Below, one piece after another: positions 8,076 through 16,455 of a stretch of 64,000 nucleotides of DNA. The DNA is from Microcella alkaliphila. Lineage in GTDB: Bacteria; Actinomycetota; Actinomycetes; Actinomycetales; Microbacteriaceae. The DNA lies in the NCBI RefSeq assembly GCF_002355395.1, contig NZ_AP017315.1:2232001-2296000 (forward strand), written 5' to 3'. The first letter of the stretch is position 1. Each line of letters begins with the position of its first letter. Position numbers and translations under genes: made by a program. The notes beneath the pieces were generated by a model. That model was not told the origin of the DNA and searched no databases. It was given only the letters and a program-made list of their open reading frames with translations.

Positions 8076-9566
8076 CTACTGCGGCAGGATGACGAGCGGC
8101 GGCGTGGCCGCCCGCGGGGCGAGGATGCGCGTGGTCGCGATCGCCGCATCCCCCCGATAGCTGACGGATGCGCTCACGTCGCCGCCGGCGATCGTGATGC
8201 GCAGCGGCGTACTGCCCGCGACGGGCAGGCTCACGGCCCCGCCGGCGGGCACCTCGATGAGGCGCCCGTCGAGGTCGACGGTGGCGCCGTCGGCGGGCGC
8301 GGCGAGGTGCAGCCGCGCTGTCGTGCCGGCGAGGTCGCCGACCGTGCCGAGCGCGGTGATGCCGTCGGGGAGAAGCGGGGAGGCGGAGATCCAGTGCTGA
8401 TCGATCGACGGCGTAACGCCCCCGACCGGCCCGGGTAGCACGTCGGGGTCGGCGTCGACGACGCTCACCCGCACTCCCGCGACGACGGGCGCGCTGGCGT
8501 CGACGAGGAACGCCCAGTCGCCGGCGGGCAGTTCGGGCAGCGGCAGGTCGAGCACCGTTCCGCCCTCGAGTGCCGCGAGAATCGGCGGAATGACGGATGC
8601 CTCGGGCTCGGCATCGACGGCGCCCGCGCGAACGAGGCGCACCGTCACGTCGGCCCCCTCCTCGCCCGGGGCAAGCAGCCGCAGGGTTGGCAGGAGGTCG
8701 GGCCCGACGGCCGTCGCGCGCTCCTGCACGCTGTCGGGGTCGATGATCGGCACCCCGGGGATGACGAGCCGCGTGGCGGCGGTCTCGGCGGCGGTGACGA
8801 CCGACAGCCCGCCGGGCTCGAGCCCGCGCACGGTCGTTGTTTGCAGCGTTGCCGTGACCGAGCCGGCGCGGGCCGTGACGCTGACGATCGGCGACGTTTG
8901 GTCGACGGCGAGTCCGTCGAACGCGACCACGCGTTGAAATCCGCTCGGCACGATGATTCCCGTGGTGCCGGGGGCGGTAATCACACCGCTCGCGCCGTAC
9001 AGCGCCAGGTCGATCGTGGCGTCGACGGGCCCGGGGTTCGCCACGGCGACCCAGCTTGTGCGCCCGACGGTGGTGTCACCGCCCACGAGCCACCCGGTGC
9101 GGCTCGCCGGCGCACACTCGGCCGCCGCGAAGCCGAAGATGTCGGGGGTGCGCACACTCACACTGTCGATCGCGGCGACGAGTTCGTCCGGGGCGGACAC
9201 CGGCAGGGTGACGACGGCGGGCGGGTCGGCCGCGACCAGCGGCGTCTCGGCGGGCAGCTCGCTGGGCAGCGCGTCGCTGCCGTCGAGCGCGGCGACGGTC
9301 GCGCCGGTTCCGGCGGTCACGAGGCGCGGCATGGCGGCCACGGTGAGCTGGGGATTGTCGCCCGGCGTGAGCCCGAACACGCCGCCCGGGCAGGCGAGCG
9401 TCTGGTCGGAGCGGTCGGGCGTCACGGTGATGGCGGTCACGTCGGGCGTGACGGTCGGGCCGGGCACGAGCAGCGCCGCCGCCCCGAGCGCGACGGCGGC
9501 CCCGGCGGCGAGCAGGCTGAGCCCGGCCCGCCCCGAGGCGAGTGCGATGCGGCGCGCGTCAGTCAT
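8076..9566 (-). CDS. DUF5719 family secreted/membrane-anchored protein
   Basis: A 496-aa protein. It has one N-terminal hydrophobic segment (residues about 14-37, LSLLAAGAAVALGAAALLVPG) and is otherwise extracytoplasmic, Ala/Val/Thr-rich and probably all-beta. Such proteins are found next to the large actinobacterial membrane glycosyltransferase and whiB2; their function is unknown. The ATG overlaps the end of the upstream glycosyltransferase by 8 nt (ATGACTGA), so translation is probably coupled and the two likely act together at the membrane. There is no catalytic motif I can recognise. Confidence 0.75.
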   Translation of the reverse strand: MTDARRIALASGRAGLSLLAAGAAVALGAAALLVPGPTVTPDVTAITVTPDRSDQTLACPGGVFGLTPGDNPQLTVAAMPRLVTAGTGATVAALDGSDALPSELPAETPLVAADPPAVVTLPVSAPDELVAAIDSVSVRTPDIFGFAAAECAPASRTGWLVGGDTTVGRTSWVAVANPGPVDATIDLALYGASGVITAPGTTGIIVPSGFQRVVAFDGLAVDQTSPIVSVTARAGSVTATLQTTTVRGLEPGGLSVVTAAETAATRLVIPGVPIIDPDSVQERATAVGPDLLPTLRLLAPGEEGADVTVRLVRAGAVDAEPEASVIPPILAALEGGTVLDLPLPELPAGDWAFLVDASAPVVAGVRVSVVDADPDVLPGPVGGVTPSIDQHWISASPLLPDGITALGTVGDLAGTTARLHLAAPADGATVDLDGRLIEVPAGGAVSLPVAGSTPLRITIAGGDVSASVSYRGDAAIATTRILAPRAATPPLVILPQ

Positions 9567-12414
9567 CGGTGTCCTCGTCGAAGGTGGCGGCCGGGTCGTC
9601 GATCGTGCCGTCGGCACTGCGCTCGCGGCGCGGACGGATGCTCGTGGGCACGGCCAGCAGGAACGTCAACGCCAGCACTCCGAGCTGCACGGCGAGGACG
9701 GTTCCGGCGAGCGGGTGTGGCTCAGGCCCTGCCGCGCGGTCGTCGTCGTCTGCCGCGACCCGCCAGAGCCGCCCCGCGTCGGTGTCGCCGACGGGTACGA
9801 GCACCGGCGTCGCGTCGAGCGCTGCCGCCACGTCAGCGATGCGGTAGGGGCGCTCGTCGGCTCCGTCGTCGCCGTCGATCACCGCGCTGGATGCTCGCAG
9901 CAGCACGTAGCGCACGTCGCGGTCGTCGAGGTCTCGCTCGAGCGCCCGTCCGCTCGGGGCGGCCAGGTTGCCGGCGAGGGTGGCGAGATCGCGCAGCTCG
10001 GTGTCGTCGGCGCGACGCACGGTGCGCTGTTCGATCAGGGTCGGCCCCGCACCGCGGTCGATGCGGGCGGCGAGCCCCTCGTCGCGGGGGGTCAACACGA
10101 GGGTGCCGAGGCGGGGGTCGTCGCTGGCGTCGGCGGCGACGAGGGCGGGCAGCGTGCGCGGCTCGGCGAGGGGCACGACGGTCGCCGTTCCGAGCAGGAT
10201 CGCGGCAAATGCGGGAACCGCGATCGCCGTCGCACCGGTCACGGCGACGATCCCGGGAATCGCGCCAGCGCGACCCAGGCGGTCGAGGCCGATGCCGGCG
10301 GCGAGCACCAGCCCGAACCAATACAGGCTGACTGCTGGCCCCACGTCGAGGCCCACGGCCCGGCCGTCGGCGGTGGTGAGGGCGATGCCCGACGCGACGA
10401 TCGCGGTGACGAGGCCGAGCGCAGCGAGGCCGAGGGGCGCGAGGGCGCGCATCCCGTTGGGAAGCGCCGGGGCGAGCAGGCCGAGCACCGGGATCGCCAC
10501 GACCGGGATGCCCACGACGAGGGCGACGAGCAGCGGGGACGGCTCGGCGGGCAGGAGGGTCGCGAGTGGGCCGAGCACGGGCGCGAGGTCGGGCCACCCC
10601 AGCAGGATGCCGGTCGGCGACGCCGGGCCGGGGGCGGCGGCGAGCCCCGGGTCGGTGAGTAGCGCGAGCACCTCGCCCCGCAGCATGCGATCGGCGATCA
10701 GCGGCGCGGCGAGAACGCCGACGGGCACGGCGAGCGTGAGCAGGCGACCGATCGTTCGCGGGCGCACCACCATGGCGGCCACCCACACGAGCGCGAGGGC
10801 CGGGGCGACGCTCGGCGCCGCGGCGACCAGCACGGCGGTGAGCAGCCCGGTGACGGCGGTCGCGCTCCACGAGGAGGGGAGGCGCACGGCCGCGGCGACC
10901 AGCCACGGCAGGGCGAGATGCACGATGAGCACCGTCAACCGGGCCTCGGTGAGCGCCACGGCCAGCGCGGGAGCAGCGGCCCACAGGACAGCCACCGCGG
11001 CGGCGGGGCCGGGCCGCCTCACGAGCGGTGCGGCAGCCCACCATGCGCCCAGTGCCGCGAGCGGCAGAGCGACCGCCCACAGCACCACCAGCGCGAGAGA
11101 CGGTTGCCACGCCGTGAGCGCGGCGAGCGCCGCCAGGACGAACGCGAAGGGGTCGGCCGCGCCCTCCGTCGTCACCCGAACGCCGTCCGCGAGGGCGCCG
11201 AGGTCGGCGGCGAGCGGCGCGAGCGTTCCGCCGCCGAGGGCGGCCGCCCCGAGCAGCGGCGCCGTCGCCATCAGCCCGACGATCGCGGCGCCGGCAACGG
11301 CCGCGACGCCGGCGGGGGCGAAATCGGGGCGATCGATGCGCGACATCTCTGCCTGGCCGAGGCGAGCATCCCGAGCGATCGCCCGTCGCCGACGCACCTC
11401 ACGCGGATCGAGGCGCAACGGTTCGATGGCCGCCCACCCGACTTGGCGGGCCCGCGCAAGGCGGCGGCGAGCGCGAGGGACGGCCGGGCCCGAGAACGCG
11501 ACGGTGAGCGCGGCCAGAATCTCGCCCAGCACGAGCGTCGGGCGCTTCGCGAGCAGGTGCCCGATCGAGCGGGCGAGCGCGAGTGGCACCAGGCTCAGCC
11601 AGTGCAGCGGCACGGCGGCGAGCGGGGCGTAGACGAGCCGGCGGTGCAGCTGGGCGGTGCGGCGCCAGCGGGCGGCGGTGCGGGCGCTGACGCGCGGAGC
11701 ACGGCCGGGCTTGCTGAACTCCGCGCTCGACTCGTGGGCGAAGACGCGCGCCAGCGGCACCCCGACGACGCGGTGCCCCGCGAGGCGGATGCGCACGCAC
11801 AGGTCGAGCGCCGTGTCGACGTGGGCGAGCGCGGGGTCGAAGCCGCCGACGTCGCGCCAGACCGTGCGGCGCACGAGAATGCCGGCCTCGCCGACCGCCA
11901 GCACGTCGCTCGTGCGGTCGTGCTGCGCCTGGTCGAGCTCACGCTCGGCGAGCGCCACGGACGAACCGGTTCGCGTCAGCGTCTCACCGAACTCGCGGAT
12001 GGTGGTCGGATGCTCGCCGTCCATCACCTTGGGACCGGCGACCGCCACCGACGGGGCCACCTCGACGGCGCCCAGCAGCCTCTCGAGCGCCCGCAGGTCG
12101 GGCGCGGTGTCGTGGCGCAGCATCCAGAACCACTCGTCGACGCCGCCGTACGGCGACGTCGTCTGCTCGGCGAGCGAAACCTGGTCTGTTCCCGCCATGA
12201 CCAGCTGCCCGAAGCCGGCCGAGGCGTTCGGGGCGGTCACGTAGTGGGTGGGGGCGGCGTCGGCGAGCTGGGCGGTGACGGCCGCGTCATCGGCGGCGTC
12301 CACGATGACGAGCTGGTCGGCCCGGCGGGTCTGGTGGGTGAGCGCCGTGAGCGTGTGGTCGAGTGCGTCGCCGCCGCGGCGGACGACGAGCACTGCTGTT
12401 ACGCGGGGCTGCAC
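9559..12414 (-). CDS. Large membrane glycosyltransferase family 2 protein
   Basis: A 951-aa protein. An N-terminal GT2 domain (about 1-250) has RVTAVLVVRRGGD, LVIVDAADD, WFWMLRHDTAPD and VAVAGPKVMD. It is followed by a long polytopic region (about 370-760, roughly ten to twelve hydrophobic segments), an extracytoplasmic domain, and a last membrane span before an acidic tail. The architecture matches actinobacterial GT2 membrane proteins encoded near whiB2, thought to act in cell-envelope polysaccharide assembly; the substrate is unknown. The start GTG at 12414 has TAGGCT 6 nt upstream. It overlaps the DUF5719 gene by 8 nt. Confidence 0.85.
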   Translation of the reverse strand: MQPRVTAVLVVRRGGDALDHTLTALTHQTRRADQLVIVDAADDAAVTAQLADAAPTHYVTAPNASAGFGQLVMAGTDQVSLAEQTTSPYGGVDEWFWMLRHDTAPDLRALERLLGAVEVAPSVAVAGPKVMDGEHPTTIREFGETLTRTGSSVALAERELDQAQHDRTSDVLAVGEAGILVRRTVWRDVGGFDPALAHVDTALDLCVRIRLAGHRVVGVPLARVFAHESSAEFSKPGRAPRVSARTAARWRRTAQLHRRLVYAPLAAVPLHWLSLVPLALARSIGHLLAKRPTLVLGEILAALTVAFSGPAVPRARRRLARARQVGWAAIEPLRLDPREVRRRRAIARDARLGQAEMSRIDRPDFAPAGVAAVAGAAIVGLMATAPLLGAAALGGGTLAPLAADLGALADGVRVTTEGAADPFAFVLAALAALTAWQPSLALVVLWAVALPLAALGAWWAAAPLVRRPGPAAAVAVLWAAAPALAVALTEARLTVLIVHLALPWLVAAAVRLPSSWSATAVTGLLTAVLVAAAPSVAPALALVWVAAMVVRPRTIGRLLTLAVPVGVLAAPLIADRMLRGEVLALLTDPGLAAAPGPASPTGILLGWPDLAPVLGPLATLLPAEPSPLLVALVVGIPVVAIPVLGLLAPALPNGMRALAPLGLAALGLVTAIVASGIALTTADGRAVGLDVGPAVSLYWFGLVLAAGIGLDRLGRAGAIPGIVAVTGATAIAVPAFAAILLGTATVVPLAEPRTLPALVAADASDDPRLGTLVLTPRDEGLAARIDRGAGPTLIEQRTVRRADDTELRDLATLAGNLAAPSGRALERDLDDRDVRYVLLRASSAVIDGDDGADERPYRIADVAAALDATPVLVPVGDTDAGRLWRVAADDDDRAAGPEPHPLAGTVLAVQLGVLALTFLLAVPTSIRPRRERSADGTIDDPAATFDEDTDD

Positions 12415-12420
12415 AGAAGG

Positions 12421-12426
12421 AGCCTA
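12421..12426 (-). promoter_or_regulatory. Leaderless-type -10 for the membrane glycosyltransferase
   Basis: TAGGCT, 6 nt, then GTG at 12414. The same hexamer recurs before several other starts in the window. Confidence 0.5.
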
Positions 12427-12476
12427 AGCGCGGCGGCGACCGTCATCGGTCGCCACACGCGGGGCGGCAGCCTTTG

Positions 12477-12794
12477 TCAGGCGCGGCGACGCAGCTTGCG
12501 ACGCTCGCGCTCGCTCAGGCCGCCCCAGATGCCGAACCGCTCGTCGTTCTTCAGCGCGTACTCGAGGCACTCGGTACGCACCTCGCACGAGGTGCAGATC
12601 TTCTTGGCGTCCCGCGTCGAACCGCCCTTCTCGGGGAAGAACGCTTCGGGGTCGGTCTGGGCGCACAGCGCGTCGGTCTGCCACGCGAGTTCGGCATCAT
12701 CGTCGATGTCACTCGTGCGGCGAACGCCGGGCACTCCCAGTCGAACCGGATCTACGTACCAATCGGCCGGTACGGTGTTGCGGTATTCGCTCAT
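12477..12794 (-). CDS. whiB2: WhiB-family transcription factor (WhiB2/WhmD type)
   Basis: A 105-aa iron-sulfur transcription factor. The four cluster-binding cysteines are C44, C67, C70 and C76 (DALCAQTDPEAFFPEKGG and CTSCEVRTEC). The turn motif GIWGG is at 88-92, followed by the basic helix SERERRKLRRR. The match to WhiB2/WhmD, an essential septation regulator in mycobacteria, rests on the sequence and on the neighbouring zincin, DUF3499, pmm and manA. Unlike most neighbours it has a conventional leader: a promoter at 12847-12875 and an AGGGGAG ribosome-binding site. Confidence 0.93.
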   Translation of the reverse strand: MSEYRNTVPADWYVDPVRLGVPGVRRTSDIDDDAELAWQTDALCAQTDPEAFFPEKGGSTRDAKKICTSCEVRTECLEYALKNDERFGIWGGLSERERRKLRRRA

Positions 12795-12846
12795 TAGTGG
12801 TGCTCCCCTCCCCCGTCACGACCCCCGGTGCGGCGGGATGCCCCTA

Positions 12847-12875
12847 ATTACACTCGTGTAGTTCTCTCGCGTCAA
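12847..12875 (-). promoter_or_regulatory. whiB2 promoter with palindrome over the -10
   Basis: TTGACG (-35, 12870-12875) and TGTAAT (-10, 12847-12852) are separated by exactly 17 bp. This is the most conventional housekeeping promoter visible in the window. A palindrome, TACAC-TC-GTGTA (12849-12860), overlaps the -10 and the spacer and could be a repressor operator (inference). Confidence 0.65.
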
Positions 12876-12971
12876 GTCGCGAATCGTAAAAGGGTGAACC
12901 CGTTATCGAGGGTTGCGACGCGCCGGAATGTGTGCCTACGTCGATGTGCGGCGACGCGAGGGTGCCGCGGG

Positions 12972-13934
12972 CTATTGCGCGGCCCGACGGGCCGCCCACG
13001 CGGAGGCGACCATCTCGTCCAGCGTGTGGCGCATCCGCCAGTCGAGGTCGCGCGCGGCGCGCTCACCGCTCGCGACGATGCGCGCCGGATCGCCGGGGCG
13101 GCGCGGGGCGATCTCGGGGTCGAAGGCGATGCCGGTGACGCGCGCCATCGCATCCATGATCTGGCGCACCGAGACCCCGTCGCCCGAGCCGAGGTTGTAC
13201 GCCGGCTCGACGCTCTCGCCGCGCTCGAGCCTGCGGGCCGCGGCAACGTGGGCGAGCGCGAGGTCGGAGACGTGGATGTAGTCGCGCACGCACGTGCCGT
13301 CGGGCGTCGGGTAGTCGTCGCCGTTGATGCGCGGGGCGCGACCCTCGACGAGGGCGTCGAAGACGAGCGGAAAAAGGTTGTGCGGGCTCGTGTCCCGCAG
13401 GCTCTGATCGCCCGAGCCGACCACGTTGAAGTACCGCAGGCTCGTGTGCCGCAGGCCCGCCGCCACGCCCTGGTCGGCGAGTAGCCACTCGCCAATGAGC
13501 TTCGACTCGCCGTACGGCGACGCGGGCGCCTTCGGGGTCTCTTCGACGACCAGGTCGACGTCGACGTCGCCGTAGACGGCCGCCGACGACGAGAAGACGC
13601 ACGCGTCGACGCCGTGAGCGTGCATCGACTCGAGCAGCGTGACCATGCCGGTCACGTTCTGCTCGTACGTGTGCAGAGGCCGCTCGACGCTCACGCCGGC
13701 GTACTTGAACCCGGCGACGTGGATGACCCCGGTCACCCCGTTCTCGCTGATCGCGCGATCGACGGCGGCGCGGTCGAGGATGCTCGCCTCGATAAACGGG
13801 ACGCCCTGCGGCACAAAGGCGGCGTGCCCGCTCGACAGGTCGTCGAGGACGACGGCGCCGAGCCCGTCGTCGAGGAGCGCGCGGACGACGTGGGCGCCGA
13901 TGTAGCCGGCGCCTCCGGTGACGAGCCAGGTCAT
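12972..13934 (-). CDS. galE: UDP-glucose 4-epimerase (extended SDR), copy 1
   Basis: A 320-aa NAD-dependent epimerase interconverting UDP-glucose and UDP-galactose. The cofactor motif TGGAGYIG is at the N-terminus. The active-site elements are VFSSSAAVYG and SPYGESK (the YxxxK pair). The GalE-type features RYFNVVGSG, NGDDYPTPDGTCVRDYIHV and YNLGSGDGVSV are all present. The ATG at 13934 has TAGCGT 7 nt upstream. A second galE at 19029-19985 encodes a clearly diverged paralogue. It supplies UDP-galactose for the surface polysaccharides encoded downstream (inference). Confidence 0.92.
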   Translation of the reverse strand: MTWLVTGGAGYIGAHVVRALLDDGLGAVVLDDLSSGHAAFVPQGVPFIEASILDRAAVDRAISENGVTGVIHVAGFKYAGVSVERPLHTYEQNVTGMVTLLESMHAHGVDACVFSSSAAVYGDVDVDLVVEETPKAPASPYGESKLIGEWLLADQGVAAGLRHTSLRYFNVVGSGDQSLRDTSPHNLFPLVFDALVEGRAPRINGDDYPTPDGTCVRDYIHVSDLALAHVAAARRLERGESVEPAYNLGSGDGVSVRQIMDAMARVTGIAFDPEIAPRRPGDPARIVASGERAARDLDWRMRHTLDEMVASAWAARRAAQ

Positions 13935-13941
13935 GGGGTCA

Positions 13942-13947
13942 ACGCTA
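13942..13947 (-). promoter_or_regulatory. Leaderless-type -10 for galE copy 1
   Basis: TAGCGT on the minus strand, 7 nt, then the ATG at 13934. Confidence 0.45.
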
Positions 13948-13975
13948 CCGGTGCGCGCGGCGACGCCGGGCAGGA

Positions 13976-15124
13976 TCAGTCGTTCGCGCTCGCGATCACG
14001 ACTCGACCCGTGCCGCTCACCTCGTACGGCCCCGCCGAGAGGTAGAGGGCGTCCCCGCGGGTGACCGTCTGCTGACCGTCGACGCTCACCTGACCGTCGA
14101 GGCAGAGCAGGATGCTCGGACCCTCTGAACCGATCAACGCTCCGTCGGCGAGCGCCTCCCCCTCGACGACGGTGAGGGCGAAGTCGGGCACGTCGGGCCG
14201 GAAGACGCTGAGGCCGGGCTGGGTGACCTGCGGCTCGAGCCGCGGGGCGGGTAGCGGACGCGCGTCGAGGACGGCCAACAGTTCGTCGACGTCGATGTGC
14301 TTCGGGGTCAACCCTCCGCGGATCACGTTGTCGCTCGCCGCCATCACCTCGATACCGAGGCCCTCTTGGTACGAGTGCAGGTTGCCGGCCGGGAGGTAGA
14401 GCGACTCACCGGGCCGGAGGACGACCGTGTGCATGAGGGTCGAGATCGCAACGCCGGGGTCACCCGGGTAGCGGGCGGCCAGGCGCCGCACCGTCGCCCA
14501 GGTGCCGTTCGGGTCGTCCGGGTGCGGGTCACTGTCGTCGCCGGCGGCCTCGGCCAGAACCCACGAGAGGTGAGCCACGTCGGGGTCGCCGCTGAGAAGC
14601 CAGGCGACGGTATCGGCGAGCACGTCGTCGCCGCTTAGGCGGGTGAGGAAATCGTTGAGACACGGCTCGTCGACCGTTGCGAGTTCGCGCCGTGCCTCGG
14701 CGACGGGCCGAAATCCGCTGAGGGCGATAAACGGGTCACTCAGTGCATAGATCAGCTCGGGCTTGTGCAGGTCATCTTTGTAAGACCGTCGCGTGTCATC
14801 GAGGGCGATGCCCGCGGCGTTCTCGCGCGCGAAGCCCTCGACGGCCTGCGCGAGCGTGGGATGCACCTGCAAACTCAGGGGCTCCGCCGCCGCGAGCACC
14901 TTCATGAGGAAGGGCAGGCGGCCCTCAGGCAGAGACGCCGTGACGTCGACGAGCGTTCGCCCGACAGCGGGGCGGTCGACAACCAGGGCTGGGCACGCCG
15001 GGTGATCGCCGAGCCAGTACTCGGCCTCCGGCCCGCCCGACGGCTCGCGCCCGAGCAACTCGGCGATAGCGGTCGTCGACCCCCAAGCGTAGTCACGCGG
15101 GGTGTTGGCGATGCGAAGGATCAC
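13976..15124 (-). CDS. manA: Mannose-6-phosphate isomerase, class I
   Basis: Converts fructose-6-phosphate and mannose-6-phosphate, feeding GDP-mannose synthesis with the phosphomannomutase at 5816-7270. It is a 382-aa cupin enzyme. The zinc ligands are in PLSLQVHPTLAQ (Gln and His), HKPELIYAL (Glu) and LPAGNLHSYQEGLGIEVMA (His). The GTG at 15124 is chosen over the in-frame ATG at 15142 because TAGGCT lies exactly 7 nt before the GTG and overlaps the longer reading. That identifies a leaderless start at VILRIANTPRDYAWGS. Confidence 0.92.
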   Translation of the reverse strand: MILRIANTPRDYAWGSTTAIAELLGREPSGGPEAEYWLGDHPACPALVVDRPAVGRTLVDVTASLPEGRLPFLMKVLAAAEPLSLQVHPTLAQAVEGFARENAAGIALDDTRRSYKDDLHKPELIYALSDPFIALSGFRPVAEARRELATVDEPCLNDFLTRLSGDDVLADTVAWLLSGDPDVAHLSWVLAEAAGDDSDPHPDDPNGTWATVRRLAARYPGDPGVAISTLMHTVVLRPGESLYLPAGNLHSYQEGLGIEVMAASDNVIRGGLTPKHIDVDELLAVLDARPLPAPRLEPQVTQPGLSVFRPDVPDFALTVVEGEALADGALIGSEGPSILLCLDGQVSVDGQQTVTRGDALYLSAGPYEVSGTGRVVIASAND

Positions 15125-15131
15125 ACGCCCG

Positions 15132-15137
15132 AGCCTA
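15132..15137 (-). promoter_or_regulatory. Leaderless-type -10 for manA
   Basis: TAGGCT, 7 nt, then GTG at 15124. This site decides the manA start, because the alternative ATG lies upstream of the hexamer. Confidence 0.5.
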
Positions 15138-15241
15138 ACCATCGTGGACAGCCGACAACGACGGATGTTCGTACCCGCGATCGAGGTGCGCTCTCGTCAC
15201 AAAACGGCCTCGCCGGAGGCGCTGCCCGCCATAGTGGAACC

Positions 15242-16420
15242 ATGACTTTCGAGCCCCTCATCAGTGACTTCTACGGCTTCGAGGCGCAATTGCGCGATCA
15301 CGAGAAAGACGCCTTGGCCGCCCTGCGTGCGGACATCGAGCACCACCTCAAGCCGCTCGTCAACGACGCATGGGAGAAGGCGGAATTTCCCCGCGAGATC
15401 ATCGACGTGCTGCACAAGCACCCGACGTTCGGTGAACTGTGGGACGAGACCCGCACCGGCGACTACTCGGCACTCTACGGTGGCTGGACGGCCCTTGAAC
15501 TGGCCCGTGTCGACGCCAGCGTTGCCACGTATGTCGGCGTGCAGAACGGACTCGCAATGGGGTCGATCGGTGTGTGCGGCTCAGACGAGCAGCGCGCAGA
15601 GTGGCTTCCGAAGCTGCGCAGCGGCGAGGTCATCGGGGCGTTCGGCCTGACCGAGCCCCTGTCGGGCAGCGACAGCGCGCAGGGTCTGCGCACGACGGCG
15701 ACCCCCGACGGCGACGGCTGGGTGTTGAACGGCCAGAAGCGCTGGATCGGCAACGCTACCTTCAGCGACATCACGATCGTCTGGGCAAAGAGCACCGAAG
15801 ACGGTCAGGTCAAGGGCTTCATCGTGCCGACCGACACCCCCGGCTATGTCGCAACGAAGATCGAGCGTAAGCAGGCACTGCGCATCGTGCAGAACGCCGA
15901 CATCACCCTCACCGACGTGCGAGTGCCGAACAGCCTGAAGCTCGAGAAAGCCGAGTCGTTCAAGAACACGGCCAGCGTCTTGCGCCTCACGCGCGCCGAG
16001 GTTGCGTGGGCCGCCGTCGGCACCGCGATCGGCGCCTACGAGGCCGCCGTCGCGTACACGAAGGAGCGCCACCAGTTCGGTAAGCCGATCGCGCACCACC
16101 AGCTGGTACAAGACCTGCTCGCCCGCTGCCTCGGCAAGATCACGGCATCGATCGCCCTGTGTGTGCGCGTCTCGCAGATGCTCGATGCGGGCGAGCAGCG
16201 CGACGAGCACGCGTCGATGGCGAAGGCGTTCGCAACGACGTCAATGCGCGAGGTTGTCGCGCTGTGCCGCGAGGTGCTCGGTGGCAACGGCATCGTGCTC
16301 GACTACGACGTTGCTCGCTTCTTCGCCGACGCCGAAGCTCTCTACAGCTACGAGGGCACCCGCGAAATGAACAGCCTCATCGTGGGCCGCGCCATCACGG
16401 GGGTGAGCGCCTTCGTCTGA
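15242..16420 (+). CDS. Acyl-CoA dehydrogenase, glutaryl-CoA dehydrogenase-like
   Basis: A 392-aa FAD enzyme of the acyl-CoA dehydrogenase fold, with N-terminal helices, a beta domain (IGAFGLTEPLSGSDSAQGL, GQKRWIGNA) and a C-terminal helical domain (RHQFGKPIAHHQLVQ). The catalytic base is placed at E371 in YSYEGTREMN, the position used by glutaryl-CoA dehydrogenases. The C-terminal NSLIVGRAITGVSAF is also like that subfamily. Decarboxylation versus simple dehydrogenation cannot be told from sequence. It is divergent from manA with no obvious link to the polysaccharide genes. CATAGT lies 6 nt before the ATG. Confidence 0.88.
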   Translation: MTFEPLISDFYGFEAQLRDHEKDALAALRADIEHHLKPLVNDAWEKAEFPREIIDVLHKHPTFGELWDETRTGDYSALYGGWTALELARVDASVATYVGVQNGLAMGSIGVCGSDEQRAEWLPKLRSGEVIGAFGLTEPLSGSDSAQGLRTTATPDGDGWVLNGQKRWIGNATFSDITIVWAKSTEDGQVKGFIVPTDTPGYVATKIERKQALRIVQNADITLTDVRVPNSLKLEKAESFKNTASVLRLTRAEVAWAAVGTAIGAYEAAVAYTKERHQFGKPIAHHQLVQDLLARCLGKITASIALCVRVSQMLDAGEQRDEHASMAKAFATTSMREVVALCREVLGGNGIVLDYDVARFFADAEALYSYEGTREMNSLIVGRAITGVSAFV

Positions 16421-16442
16421 CGGGCACGCCTCACCCCGCCGA

Positions 16443-16448
16443 TAGGCT
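16443..16448 (+). promoter_or_regulatory. Leaderless-type -10 for the first Wzy-like gene
   Basis: TAGGCT, 7 nt, then ATG at 16456. Confidence 0.5.
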
Positions 16449-16455
16449 TGAGCCC

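Noticed and set aside
15125..15142. Longer manA start at ATG 15142
   Set aside because: TAGGCT placed 7 nt before GTG 15124 lies within this extension and fits the leaderless pattern.
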